DNA from: Rotaria sp. Silwood1
Taxonomy: Eukaryota; Rotifera; Eurotatoria; Philodinida; Philodinidae
Assembly (NCBI GenBank): GCA_905250075.1
Contig: CAJNOP010000324.1
Location: 127,249-191,248 of the forward strand
Length of the DNA: 64,000 bases
Direction of reading: 5' to 3'
How positions within the stretch are numbered: the stretch's first letter is position 1; the number at the start of each line of letters is the position of its first letter. The position numbers and the translations under genes were made by a program. Under the pieces are notes generated by a model, which was given only the letters and a program-made list of their open reading frames with translations, made no database searches and was not told the DNA's origin. Positions 12,936 through 23,861 of the stretch are shown piece after piece.

Positions 12936-13585
12936 TCTATCGCAATTTTAAATAGTTGCAAGATATTTAGATAGCAATGATAGGATAAAATAGGCAAATG
13001 AATAATTAAATTGCTATGCAAATTATTAAATAGCTACAAAATCTTTAGAAAGCTATGATAGGATTAAATAGCTATGTAAATCATTAGATAGCTATAGCAA
13101 CTTTAAATAGCTACAAGATCTTTAGATAGCTATGATAAGATTAAATAGGCAAGTAAATGATTAAATTGCTATGCAAATAATTAAATAGCTATCGCAACTT
13201 CAAAATAGCTACAAGATCGTTAGATAGCTATGATAGCATTAAATAGCTGTACAAATCTTTAAATAGCTATCGCAAGTTTAAATAGCTGCAAGATCATTAG
13301 ATAGCTACGATAGGATTAAATAGCCATGCAAATCATTAAATAGTTATAGCAACTTTAAATAGCTGCAAGATCTTTAGATAGCTATGATAGCATTAAATAG
13401 CTATGCAAATCATTAAATAGCTGTGCAAATCTTTAAATAGCTATAGCAAGTTTAAATAGCTGCAAGATCTTTAGATAGCTATGATAGCATTAAATAGCTA
13501 TGCAAATCATTAAATAGCTATAGCAAGTTTAAATAGCTGCAAGATCATTAGATAGCTACGATAGGATTAAATAGCCATGCAAATC
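12936..13585 (+). repeat. Higher-order tandem array of TAAATAGCTA monomers
   Basis: About 650 bp of 19-20 bp monomers, each starting (T)AAATAGCT or AGATAGCT. Four diverged monomer types follow in order, typified by AAATAGCTATGCAAATCATT, AAATAGCTATAGCAACTTT, AAATAGCTGCAAGATCTTT and AGATAGCTATGATAGGATT. They give a higher-order unit of about 77 bp. The GCAAGAT monomer recurs at 12957, 13114, 13212, 13287, 13365, 13461 and 13538; spacings cluster at 75-78 with some 96-98, as expected if one 19-base monomer is occasionally added. There is no coding capacity. Confidence 0.85.
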
Positions 13586-14780
13586 AGCCAGAAATGCAAC
13601 TCAGAAAAACTCAATCAATCTTACCAACCTATAACAGCGAGAATAATCAAGGTAACGTATATGTTTCAAATGACGTCTATTAGCAGTCATGTGTTGCTGA
13701 AATCTTTCGCAGAATAGATATGAATATATGAAAATGTCATGATAAACGAATATGATAGTATGCAATTTAACAAATCTCATTGAATTCAATGCTGGTTGAC
13801 GAAAGCAATCTTCTTTAATAATGTTCTTATGAAAAAATCTTTGAGCAAAAGCATGTTTTTCAAATTCGAATCCCAAATTTACTTTATTACTCTTCTATAA
13901 TATTATTACAGGTTATACAGAAGGGATCCTATATGCTCTTAAACTTGTTGTATGCAAAAATATGATTTTCTTTGAGAATGATTATTTTTTTCTTGTCATC
14001 TCAGTACTCCTATTATTTAAGTAGATTAAAAAAATGAGACTTTGACTTGAGATAAATAGTGTAAATTTATGTCAAGGTTAAATTCCTTCATTTAACAACA
14101 ATAAAACAAACTTATTGAAATTCATAGTTACCATTATCATGTAACATGCATAGGTTGAAACATGAAAAGTCTCAAACAATGAAAACTGATCGTTGCGCAT
14201 GAACTATTCTTGCTTGTATTGTTCAGAACTTTTATTTTCTGGAATCGTCAACTTTAATGAATGACGACATTGAATGGCATTTTTTTCATTTTTCTTATCT
14301 ATAGCATGCCACATAATATCATATTCATCGTCACAAATGATAATTTCTCGACTTAATAAATTTTCTAGATCACTGTCAAACAATGGGTCGAAAGCGAAGA
14401 CTAGTATTGCTCAGAACATAAGACAATGTAGTAATCTATTACTTCTACTAACATGTTTATGCTTCAAAAAAAAAGAGAAGTATTCTAATCAATTTGGATG
14501 CCGTGAGATGTATGTGAGATCGATATTGTTTCTTTCGCACCACCCACATTCGAACAGGATTCTTGATAGAAGCTGGCCGCTTTATCGTTTGAAGTCAGCT
14601 TTTTAGCTTGTGTTATACATATTTATATTTCAGTTCACAACAAGAGAAAGATGATAGATACTAGAGTTTTTCTAACTTTAAGTTCTTATTCATGATTCTT
14701 TTTGATTTTTTGAGCTTCCTGATTTAATAATGCTTTTTGTGGTAATTACGATGACTATTTATTAATCCAATTATGAATGT
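13586..14780. other. Spacer between satellite and ART-TPR gene
   Basis: No gene supported. An open frame at 14274-14606 (+) has a hydrophobic start but no recognisable features. It lies downstream of the ART-TPR gene, which ends at 14800 on the other strand and whose probable AATAAA (minus strand) is near 14756-14761. Confidence 0.5.
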
Positions 14781-14799
14781 TCTCTCACATAAAAATGAA

Positions 14800-16832
14800 T
14801 TAGCGTGACTTTTTTGGCATTTTAGACTTGACACGTTGTACTTTTTGTTCAACATTGGCAAGTTTTTTCTTGGTAGACGCATTCTCAGAACTATAGCATT
14901 CAGCCGCTTTTTCGTAATACATAAGCGCTTTCTGAAATGCAAGATCCTGTTCATAAACAGAAGCCATATTCTCCCATGTTAAGGCAATGGATGGATGCCG
15001 GAATGAAAGGGACTTTTGTTTAATTAGAATTGACTCTTCGAAATATTGTAGTGCTTTTTTCAAGTCACCAATGTTTTTGTGAACAACACCCAAATTATGT
15101 AACGATATAGCCACATCTGGATGATCAGGAGGAAGATGTTTTCTACGAATCATCAAAGCCTGATTGTGACACTGATGTGCATCGAAGTATCGTTTCTCAC
15201 TATCATAGACCGTGCCTATGTTACTGAGACATGTTGCAACAGCCAAATGTTCGTCACCGAAATTTCGCTTCCAAATCTCCATAGCTTTGTTATAAGATTT
15301 ATGTGCTTCTTCATGAGCTTTTTGCTTTGCAAAGACACTTCCAATACTATTGTAACTATCGGCAATATTAAGATCATCCCATTTGAGCGTTTGGTTTTTT
15401 CGTTTTAATGCTCGTTGATACCAATGGAGACTTTTTGTTAAGTCATCTTTAGCAAATGCGAGGTCTCCGAGCTTAGAATACAAAGAAATAACATCTTTAT
15501 GATTATCCGGCATCGTGTCCTGAAGATAACGAAGATGTTTTTCGGCTTCATCGAGTTTATTCATCTTCATCAATTGCGTGATAAATGCAAGACGTTTCTG
15601 TTCGTAACCCTCCACAAGATTTTCCAATTTCATGCATTCTACAGTGAATCGCAGGTTATTTTCATTTTCGCTGCACAATTTCATTTTAATGATCCAATAT
15701 TTATCGTTGCTGCGGCCAACGTCAAGAATCCGATAGATAGATCCGACTGACATAAGCACTTCTCTTTCGTTGGGATGAGCACTATATTTGGTGATGTCAG
15801 CAAATGGTTTGACGGCTTGTGATCTTGGATCAGCATCAATCTCGAAGAAAACTTGTCGAAAATCATTCGAATCATCAAAAAAGTTGCGAGCCTCTTTTGG
15901 ATCGAGGCTGGTTGACATGAATGAGTTCATTGATATCAGTTTTCCGATTGAATTTGACAATCCATAGAATTCTTCATTCGATATCAATTGAGATCGGTAA
16001 GTACGAATGGGTTGTTTACATTGATTCTTTTCGATTTCTTTCCAAAGATCGGAAATAAAGAACCGCAGAAGATAAAGCAAAGATGTATCTTGTACACGCA
16101 ATGCTCTGTTCAATATTCGATAGAGAAACGAATCTTTCGTATACCACCATAAGGCTTGATCAGGTCTATAATTTTTCCGGAATTTACGAACGTTCTTCAA
16201 TTCTGTTTTGTTATCTTGGTATGCTTTTTTACAAATCGAAATCAGCTGTTGTTTATCTTCGTTAGTGCCTTCGATGCGAAGAAGAGAATCTAACAATAAT
16301 TCAAACTGAACATATTGTCCATTGAGACCAAATGACGATCGATCTATTGTCGAGTTGTCTTGCAAGAAAGTTATTGAAAATTCCTCTTCAATTTTCTTTT
16401 TTCTGGTATGATCTGTCTGGATTCGATGAATGAGTTCGTCGAGATCTGTGCTTATTAACTTAATCTAAATAGAGTATTTTTAGAGAACTATACGAAATCA
16501 ATATTTCTCTTTACTTTTGAATATTGACTGGCCCATTTCTTATTCTTCTTCTTGTGCATACAGTAAACATAGACGGAAGAAACTTGTCGGAGTCTATGAA
16601 TTCGAGGTACTATTTCTTGTCCCAAATCACCACTGACGATGAGTACGATTTTATCTGATTCGTTACACTTTCGAATGTATCTTTCGCACTTTGAAGTATT
16701 GTCGAAAGTTTTAAGATAATTAATGATTGCACGAAGTTCTGATTGAGCTTCAACGTTTTCTTTTGATGTATTTACCGATCCATCAAGCCAAAAAAGACTG
16801 AATGTTTCGAGATTATCGGGAATGGCTGTCAT
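14800..16832 (-). CDS. NAD:arginine ADP-ribosyltransferase with C-terminal TPRs
   Basis: Predicted 660-residue protein from two exons on the minus strand, 16832-16515 and 16464-14800, joined in phase 0 across a 50 bp intron. Residues 1 to about 106 form a small N-terminal domain (FSLFWLDGSV ... IVLIVSGDLGQEIVPRIHRL ... SSVYVYCMHKK) that I know only as a recurrent leader of rotifer proteins of this type. Residues about 200-370 are an ART domain of the R-S-ExE class: Arg in TYRSQ (about 263), Ser-Thr-Ser in NSFMSTSLD (290-292), and NEREVLMS with the ExE glutamates at about 339 and 341. All catalytic positions are present, so transfer of ADP-ribose from NAD to arginine is likely. From about 430 to 630 there are four to five kinesin-light-chain-like TPRs (for example HLAVATCLSNIGTVYDSEKR) that probably bind a partner or substrate. 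No signal peptide is evident, suggesting an intracellular role. Confidence 0.9.
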
Positions 16833-16839
16833 ATGTAAG

Positions 16840-18968
16840 CTATTTCAATATAATCAATGTAGATATTCGTTTAATAGTTGTAATTTAGCCGGATATTTTA
16901 TTGGGATCTTCGCTTCCTATTATACTCAAGCGAGTTGAGAAAAATAAGTTTGAACCTTGTCAAAATGTTTAAATTTTTGATTCTTGAAATAAAGTAAACT
17001 CTCACATTACTTGTATTCTTTTAAGGTGAAACATCAAACAAAAAATGAGAAGTTTTAATGAGTACCCTTATTTGATAACAATATCGATAGAAATCTACAG
17101 TTGTAATTATAATCTATTTTAGATGCCTAATAGTTAATGCCTCTAGCACATGTGAAATATAAAAATCTATATTTGGTTTTTCGTTAGAAAAGCAATACGT
17201 AAAACTTGATAAAGGCTTATATCGGACTATATAGATATTCTGTAGATTCGTCCGTAGAATATTCTTTAGGATGGCAGACAAAAATTTCTTACTTGTAATG
17301 TTTTTCGATATTATGTAATAAAACAGCAGCAGTCACCAGTGTAGCAATGCACACAATCAAATCAATCAATCTGAAATGAATAAATCATTGAATGTGAAAA
17401 ATGAGAACATAAAACCCAAAATTATTTTTAAACATGTTGATAGTATAAAGGGTGACAAAATTAAAATTAAAAGATTAGATCTTCGAAAATGAGTCAATAA
17501 TTGATAAAAAAGATTAATCAATATTTCGTTACCCAGTCGATTAGTTGGTGATTGTCTAAGAGGCTTTTATTAACATGAAATACTGAAAACTATTGCTTAA
17601 AAAGTTTGGCATTGAGTTATCCGATAGAAAGTGATATAGCTATTGGCAAAACCTATCGAATTCAATGTAAAACACAGACGAATACGTTTACCAACCATGA
17701 CTACCCATGGATACAACTGCAATGCATTGGTGACTATAAAATCAAACTTTTAGTTGCGAAACCCTTTTCTCTATATACTTCGATAATGTTCGACGCATAT
17801 TCAATATCGTAATAAAAAACAATTATGTGAAAAAAAAATACAAGAAAAACGATATTTTTTCTATATGAACTCATTATGATCAATGAAGAGTGACAAGGTC
17901 TGGAAAAAAAACATGATCAATATCGATTCTTACTGTATAGGAAGTCAAAGGAAAAGCGAATTTTTGTCACATTAAAAATAAAGAGTCTGTATGTGTGTAA
18001 AAAATCATAGAATATTTCTCTTCATATAAAATATATTGCGTAGACCATAATGATGATATTGTCACATTCTCTTTTTGATGACTAACATAATGATGAACCA
18101 TCGCTCATGTGAATTCTTTTTGAGTCGGCATGCATCTTCAGTGTAATATCTTTTGAAAAGTCGAAAAATGAATTTATCTTAGAGTGGTACTGTGAGGACA
18201 ACCACATCATGTTACGGTTGTCGTAATCTATTTCGGCGAATGTATCAATTAATTATTTTAGGCGATGATAATTAGACGTGAAGTAAACCAATAATAAGAA
18301 GTCGTACATATGTACTAGTAATATATATATATATATGTGCACTTGAAAATAATTCCTTGTATGTATGATTGACTTTTTGATAAAATGAACACAATTTATG
18401 ATGAAGTACATTCATATGAGTCATGTATTTTAAGTGAAATCGAAGATGATTATCTACATGAGTGTAGAAAAAAGGGTTCACAACTGAGAAACTAATCTCT
18501 TCATCATCATCATAGCGCTGCAACCAATTCAGAGAAAGGCTGATCTTGATGATTTTATTGTATTTAATAGTCATTGAAGTGATTCCTATATGTATTAAAA
18601 GTTATTTAAATTTATTGAAAGATGAAGGACATCATAAGTGCGTTCTCAAAATCAACTTGAAGTTAAAAAAGGCATAGAAAAATCATTGGTGTCAAATAAA
18701 ATTAAGAAACATCTAAGTCGATGTGAAATCAAAAGTTCCATAAATAATATGCTCAGGCATGTACATATGATGTGAAAATATTGTGAGATTACAAAAAATT
18801 AATGAATACCAAAGTGTTGAGTATTCAAGATGTCGGCTTGAAGCTTTTTAGTGTTATCTAAATTCTTTTATCACATAATAATTCATTCAAGGTTTGAATG
18901 GCACAATCAAAAGCTTTTTTTTTAAACGTATAATGTAAAATTCATGCCAAAAAAATGTAGATTCCTTA
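16840..18968. other. Upstream flank of ART gene and spacer
   Basis: AT-rich DNA between the ART-TPR start and the TIR element. It includes a short TA-dinucleotide run near 18320-18337. The open frames at 17606-17812 and 18272-18574 have no motif. The ART promoter should lie just above 16832, but I see no convincing TATA box. Confidence 0.4.
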
Positions 18969-19608
18969 TTCTCTTCGATAAAAGAACGCTGAAAGAAAAT
19001 ATTTTTTACCGAACGATATAGCATTTTTCACTCTCTTGAATCGTATATAACTTATCTTTATAAGACATTCATAAACGAAACGAGGCAACAAACAAGAAAC
19101 ATCTTTAGAAAAAAAAAACGCAGTTTTTCGATAAAAGGACGTCACAAAATGTCAATCCTTATATGTTTTAGATAAATAGGATCTGAAAAACAATTTACTA
19201 TTAGTTGATTGGAAATTTTTCTGTTCTTTCGAACACTATATGATTCATATTTTTTACACATTAGTAAATAAAACGACGCAAGTAACAAGAGGAACACTCA
19301 CAAAATAAATTTGTAATTTTTATATGAATTTGTCAAAAATATCTTGTAGAAAAGTTATAGTTACTACCACTCTGCAAGAACTTTTTTCATGAGTCCACAA
19401 AACTTGAAGCAATTGTTGTCTAACAATATGCTTTTGACAAGTTCATATAAAAATTACAAATTTATTGCACGAGTGTTTCTCATCTTATCTCGTATCATTT
19501 AGTTTGAGATTGTGCGACAAATGTAAGTCCTACACTATTTGAAAGAGAGGTAAAACTTCTATTGTTTAGTTGACAAGTTTTCTTTCAGCATCCTTTTATC
19601 GAAGAGAA
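18969..19608. mobile_element. 640 bp TIR element with nested inverted arms
   Basis: The outer left end (18969-18999, starting TTCTCTTCGATAAAAGAACG) is almost identical, about 29 of 31, to the reverse complement of 19578-19608. Inside is a second inverted pair of about 50 bp: 19289-19338 (AACACTC... then AATAAATTTGTAATTTTTAT) against 19432-19481, differing at only a few positions. A further partial copy of the left-end word (TTTTTCGATAAAAGGACG) occurs near 19127-19145, suggesting internal duplication. There is no transposase, so it is probably non-autonomous. A telomere-like palindrome starts within about 10 bp of its right end. Confidence 0.65.
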
Positions 19609-19616
19609 ATAGCGAG

Positions 19617-19672
19617 AAGGTGGGTGTGAATGTGCATGATAAGAAGAATAACGCCCATACCCTATTTCTTTT
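19617..19672. repeat. Degenerate telomere-like palindrome C
   Basis: AAGGTGGGTGTGAATGTG on the left faces CGCCCATACCCTATTT on the right. It lies immediately beside the right end of the TIR element at 18969-19608. Confidence 0.45.
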
Positions 19673-19989
19673 TAAACAAGATAAACCATATTTTATTTTA
19701 AAACAGGATCAAACCATTACATAAGTAGAAGATGAAAATCTTAAGCTTAAATTACTTATAAAAAAATAGTTGTCGAACTCATCAGATGAAACAGATCTTC
19801 CAGAGAACTTAATGCCAAAAACGAATAAAATATTGTTATACACAAAATTATAAACAAACTCGATACATTAGTTCAAGCTTATCAAGATGTAATCGGTCAA
19901 CTCCGTAAAATTCATTCAATAAGAGAATTAAATGCAGAATGTTCATCATATCTAAGCTCGATATTTTTTAATTTTTTGTTAAATTTATA

Positions 19990-20950
19990 TGAAAATTAAA
20001 TAAAATCTATTTTAAGATCGAAGAAATGTCAAATTTTAGTTTAATTAAAAGAAAAGGTCTCTATAGAGCAGCTATTTTTATAGTATTATATCGTGAAGAG
20101 GAGAGAAGAAAAAAAAATTCAATTCAGCAAGATGAAGAATGAGAAAAATAATTATTAGAAGTACTAACTAAGAAACAAGAAGAAATCTTTAAAGTTGGAT
20201 CAGATTTAAATAAAACTACTGATGAATTAAATCAATTTGAAAAAACTTATAAGAAGCATGTAGAATTTTTAGAAAAACAAAAACTGAATATTTTAATAGA
20301 GTTGAATAGTTTCAATCGAGAAATGATTAATAATGAAAAAGAAATAGGAAAACTCAAATATAAAGTAGAAAAATTAAATAAGGAATATAGAGAAGAGAGA
20401 AAATAACTTAAAAGAAATGAGGAAACAAAGACAAAGTTAAAAGAAATACAACTTGAAATAAATCAAAATTAAGCTTGGATGAAATTTCTGCAGAATTTAA
20501 GTGGAGTTTACCTTAGAGAATAAATGAGCAAAAATAAGCAATCGATTCATAACAAAAGTCGACAAAATATTTATCACTATTATACAAAACTTTAAAGAAT
20601 GATAAAGATTTGAATCTCAATGACAAAGATGTTGACGATTATGTAAATAAGTCAGCTCATTTTTCCAATGATGAAAACTCTAACTTACATATTAGACTAA
20701 AACAACTAATACTGGTAATGTTTCTTATAGTGATATCCATCAAATTGGTGAATTAGGTTTTGATCAGAAATATATTTACAAAAGAAAATGAAATAAATTC
20801 ATTTGAAGATTTATCTAAAGAGATAAAATTAGATATTCATGATTGACTAAAGATAAATTATCAACAAGATGAATGGAAGGATAGACTACATAGAAAATAT
20901 GAAACAACTATTGAACAATTAAATCAATTTTTAAATTAACTATAAACAAA
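19990..20950 (+). pseudogene. Coiled-coil protein relic
   Basis: An interrupted coding-like stretch. The clearest part, about 20150-20405, reads LLEVLTKKQEEIFKVGSDLN, then a long heptad-rich run (ELNSFNREMINNEKEIGKLK) ending at a stop after EEREK-like sequence. Upstream, 20040-20140 reads IKRKGLYRAAIFIVLYREEE in a compatible style before a stop. Downstream sequence to about 20950 is lysine- and glutamate-rich but broken by many stops in every frame. The family is not identified; coiled coils of this kind occur in many proteins. Confidence 0.4.
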
Positions 20951-21061
20951 TCGTTAATTTTTACGTAGATCAGATTACAATATTTGAGGTGGAATGTTTC
21001 TATTCTAGATTCGGATGATTATTATCTTGTTATTGGTTTGATAGTTCGAGCTAGATGAATG

Positions 21062-21163
21062 AGGGTGTGGGTGTGGGTGTAGCATTCATTAGACACTCAT
21101 CCACCACTCTCCACTCCCACCCACACCTCACACCCACACCCACACCCCACACCCACACCCTTT
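21062..21163. repeat. Telomere-like palindrome D
   Basis: The left end AGGGTGTGGGTGTGGGTGTA (21063 on) faces a longer C-rich half, about 21099-21163, ending CACACCCACACCCTTT. The right half has about 60 bases of degenerate CCCACA repeats; the left has about 20. The arms are therefore unequal, but the terminal AGGGTGTGGG/CCCACACCCT pairing is perfect. Confidence 0.85.
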
Positions 21164-21249
21164 CCGCTAAAATAAGATCATTGAAAGCAAGACAGTTTCA
21201 TTGGTTTTCTCATGAATTTTCCATACACTAAATGTATGTCAAAAATTCC

Positions 21250-21388
21250 AGAAGACTTCAATAGACTTCAAGGGACTTCATCAAACTTCAGGAACTTTAT
21301 CGAACTTCATAAAACTGCACCAGGCTTTAAGAGACTTCAGAAGACTTCGAAAGACTTCAAGACTTCATGAGACTTCACAACCGAAGTC
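21250..21388 (+). repeat. Degenerate AGACTTCA tandem repeat
   Basis: About 140 bp made of imperfect copies of AGACTTCA(A), for example AGACTTCAATAGACTTCAAG, GAGACTTCAGAAGACTTCGA and GACTTCATGAGACTTCACAA. Spacing is irregular at 8-12 bases. Low complexity and non-coding. Confidence 0.7.
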
Positions 21389-21699
21389 TCATTTGTTCCT
21401 CCCTTGGCTCCTGCTTAGTGAATTCCAATGGATAGCGTGTGAATGCGGCAATACTTAAACGAATGTCTTTAGAAAAATCCAATGGCTTTTTTAACCGAAA
21501 TACGTGAGGTATAAATAAACCTCATGACCACTAGAGCAATAGAGCCAATAGTCTTCACACAATTATCGAACAAAGTTTGAATAATCTAGATGTCAGTGAT
21601 AATATAAATCTCGTATAACAATTGATGTCGCATCTGACTTTTAAAAAAAATAATAAGAACAGGAAATGGTAGCACTCTTCTTACAGATTTACAAAAACA

Positions 21700-22045
21700 A
21701 TATGTACCTATTTGATTATAGTGTTTCCACTTTTCTGATTCTACAAATACTAGGGTTTTGTAGCTGACAGAAAAGGCCATCTGACGAGTTATAACAGGAG
21801 TTGACTTAAAAAAGTTTTTGAAGGAATGGTAAATCAAACATGTTATACTATATGTAAAAATGGGATAGTTTTTACTTTGTGATCTTGGACTTTTTTATTG
21901 GCCCACCTATAATAATTTTAAAAACTATAGGATTTTGTAGCCCGCGAAAAGAGCTATCCGATAAGCTATAATAGAAGCTGGCCTATACGGATTTTTAGCA
22001 AAATGATTAAGCAAATATGGTGATAAGACCATTCAAAATCTTAAG
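21700..22045 (+). repeat. Diverged direct duplication, about 177 bp period
   Basis: Sequence around 21752 (AGGGTTTTGTAGC, then a GAGTTATAACAGGAGTTG-like stretch) recurs around 21929 (AGGATTTTGTAGC, then AAGCTATAATAGAAGCTGG). The similarity extends over roughly 65 bp and is offset by 177 bp. Function unknown; it may be an old tandem duplication within a repeat. Confidence 0.5.
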
Positions 22046-22185
22046 GTAGGAAGTCCTCAAATGTACTTGAAAGGTACCTGAAATCTGGTGTCAAAGTACT
22101 CGCCAGTTGAAGCTCTTTCATTCTATATATGATTGTGATGGATATAGTGTGGAATACCCAATGGGTCAAATCAGGGTCTTAGGCA

Positions 22186-23861
22186 CCCCTGTCCTTTCTG
22201 CGAAAAAAAACCCGTTCTTAAAATACGTTTTTCTATAGTTGCAAAACGCGTTAATGTTGACAGGTTTAACGCGTTTCACATCTGCTAGCATAAACGCTGT
22301 GGAACGATCGTTTTTCTAAAAAACTTTGTAGCGTTTCTTAAACTGTAATGTTATATAGTCTGCACGAAAAAAATGAAAACCGTCAGGAACTTCATTGAGT
22401 TTGAGTTGCAGATACAATTCATGTACTCGTTTACATTTTTTCATAGTTCCTTTGAACTCTAACTTACATGACTTTAAATAAAGTCGAGGCATGAATTCGA
22501 ACACGAGAACATAATAGTATAAGATATGTGTACAAACCGTTCAACTAAAATAATCTAATGATATCAGTGTTTATTCTACTGTCATTCAGAGTCTCGCATA
22601 AACTTACTAAATTAGATTTTCGCTTTCCTATTCCAATGAATTAAAAATTATTATTTCCTTGGTGCCTATATCCAATTATGAGTGCGATCTCCTCTTGATA
22701 TATTTTTTATTTAAAATCTTTCAAATTTAAATTTAAATACTCAATTGAAACGAATTTAATTGATTAAAATTGTATTTAATAATTAAACAAGTTGAATTTC
22801 TTCGATATAAATTTTAGAAAATTTAAAAATTTATCTTTTTAATTGTTTTCTGGATTCAATAGATTTTTATAAATGTAAATTCGTCATTCTTTTACCCAGT
22901 TACATCACTAAATGAAAAGGAATTTTCTTCTGTAAATTGAATCTCTTTTATTAAAAAGTCAACCTTACATCATTAATGTACGAACTAAAATCATATTTAG
23001 CGGTATTGAACACAGTATCATCAGTCACGATCAAGTAGTCCAAATATGAATTCGTACTAATAATTATTCAAATTATAAATAACGCAATAATTCTTTTGTT
23101 CAGATATAACCAAACAAAGTTGTCGTACTCATTAGAGTAGCATCAATCTTTACTAAATCTTTTTGAATTGTTCAATATTTAAAGCGATTCTTGGTTGAAC
23201 GTAGCAAAACTCGTTTCTTTTCAATAAAAACGTAGTAAAATGAGTTTTCAAGGGAGAAGAACATATTTTTGTAACACTTTGATGTTCAATATGAGTATAA
23301 CTTCGAATCAGATTAAATAACGGCCTACTTAGTAACGTAAACTTTTAGAAGAATTCGATTTTAATCTTGCCTTCAGAAATTTGGGCAATGATTTTCATCT
23401 TCAAAAACAGTGCGAGAAACAAAATTTTCAAATGCTATTTCATATCATTTCCAAAATAATGTGAGTGAGTCAGCTTTGCTTTAGTCGCATGCTTTGTATA
23501 GATGAATTCCTGCGAGTTTCTGTACACATAACGGATGCATTTTGCATCATTCCAAGTGAAAACAATGTAAAACGAGTTTGAAAAAGAAACGCGTTTCACA
23601 TTTTTTCCAATTCGTGTCTCTGAAACGCGTCGCCTATCGACCGAAGTGCGTTCGACAGCGTTTTACTTCGGAAACACTTCAAACGCTATCTTGAAAAGTA
23701 GTATTTCGGATCGTTTCAAAAAACGACGGTGGCAAAACGCATTCTACCTAAGTAAGAATGTTGCTAAACGCGTGCTGTACTGAATAAACGTTGCGAAACG
23801 CATGTTACAATCTTGAAAACGCGTTACGCAGTGCGTTTTCTTCAATTTTTTACGCCATGGG
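22186..23861. mobile_element. Element 2 (CCC(A/C)TG ends, AACGCG-rich arms)
   Basis: The left end CCCCTGTCCTTTCTGCG resembles the left end of the element at 134-771 (CCCATGTCCTTTGAATC). The right end (...TACGCCATGGG) complements to CCCATGGCGTA, close to the other element's right end, CCCATGTCGTGA. Both arms (22215-22330 and 23570-23855) are dense in AAACGCGTT-type words and CpG, in contrast to the AT-rich middle of about 1.2 kb. The middle has no recognised protein; an open frame at 22316-22504 (-) is unremarkable. Probably a non-autonomous relative of element 1. Confidence 0.4.

Noticed and set aside
12936..13585. CRISPR-like regular repeat
   Set aside because: Monomers are contiguous and diverged with no unique spacers, and the genome is eukaryotic. 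It is a satellite.
14274..14606. 110-codon open frame on the plus strand
   Set aside because: No motif, and unremarkable AT-rich composition in a 3' spacer.
14724..15878. Several short open frames on both strands within the ART-TPR locus
   Set aside because: Shadow frames of the ART-TPR coding sequence.
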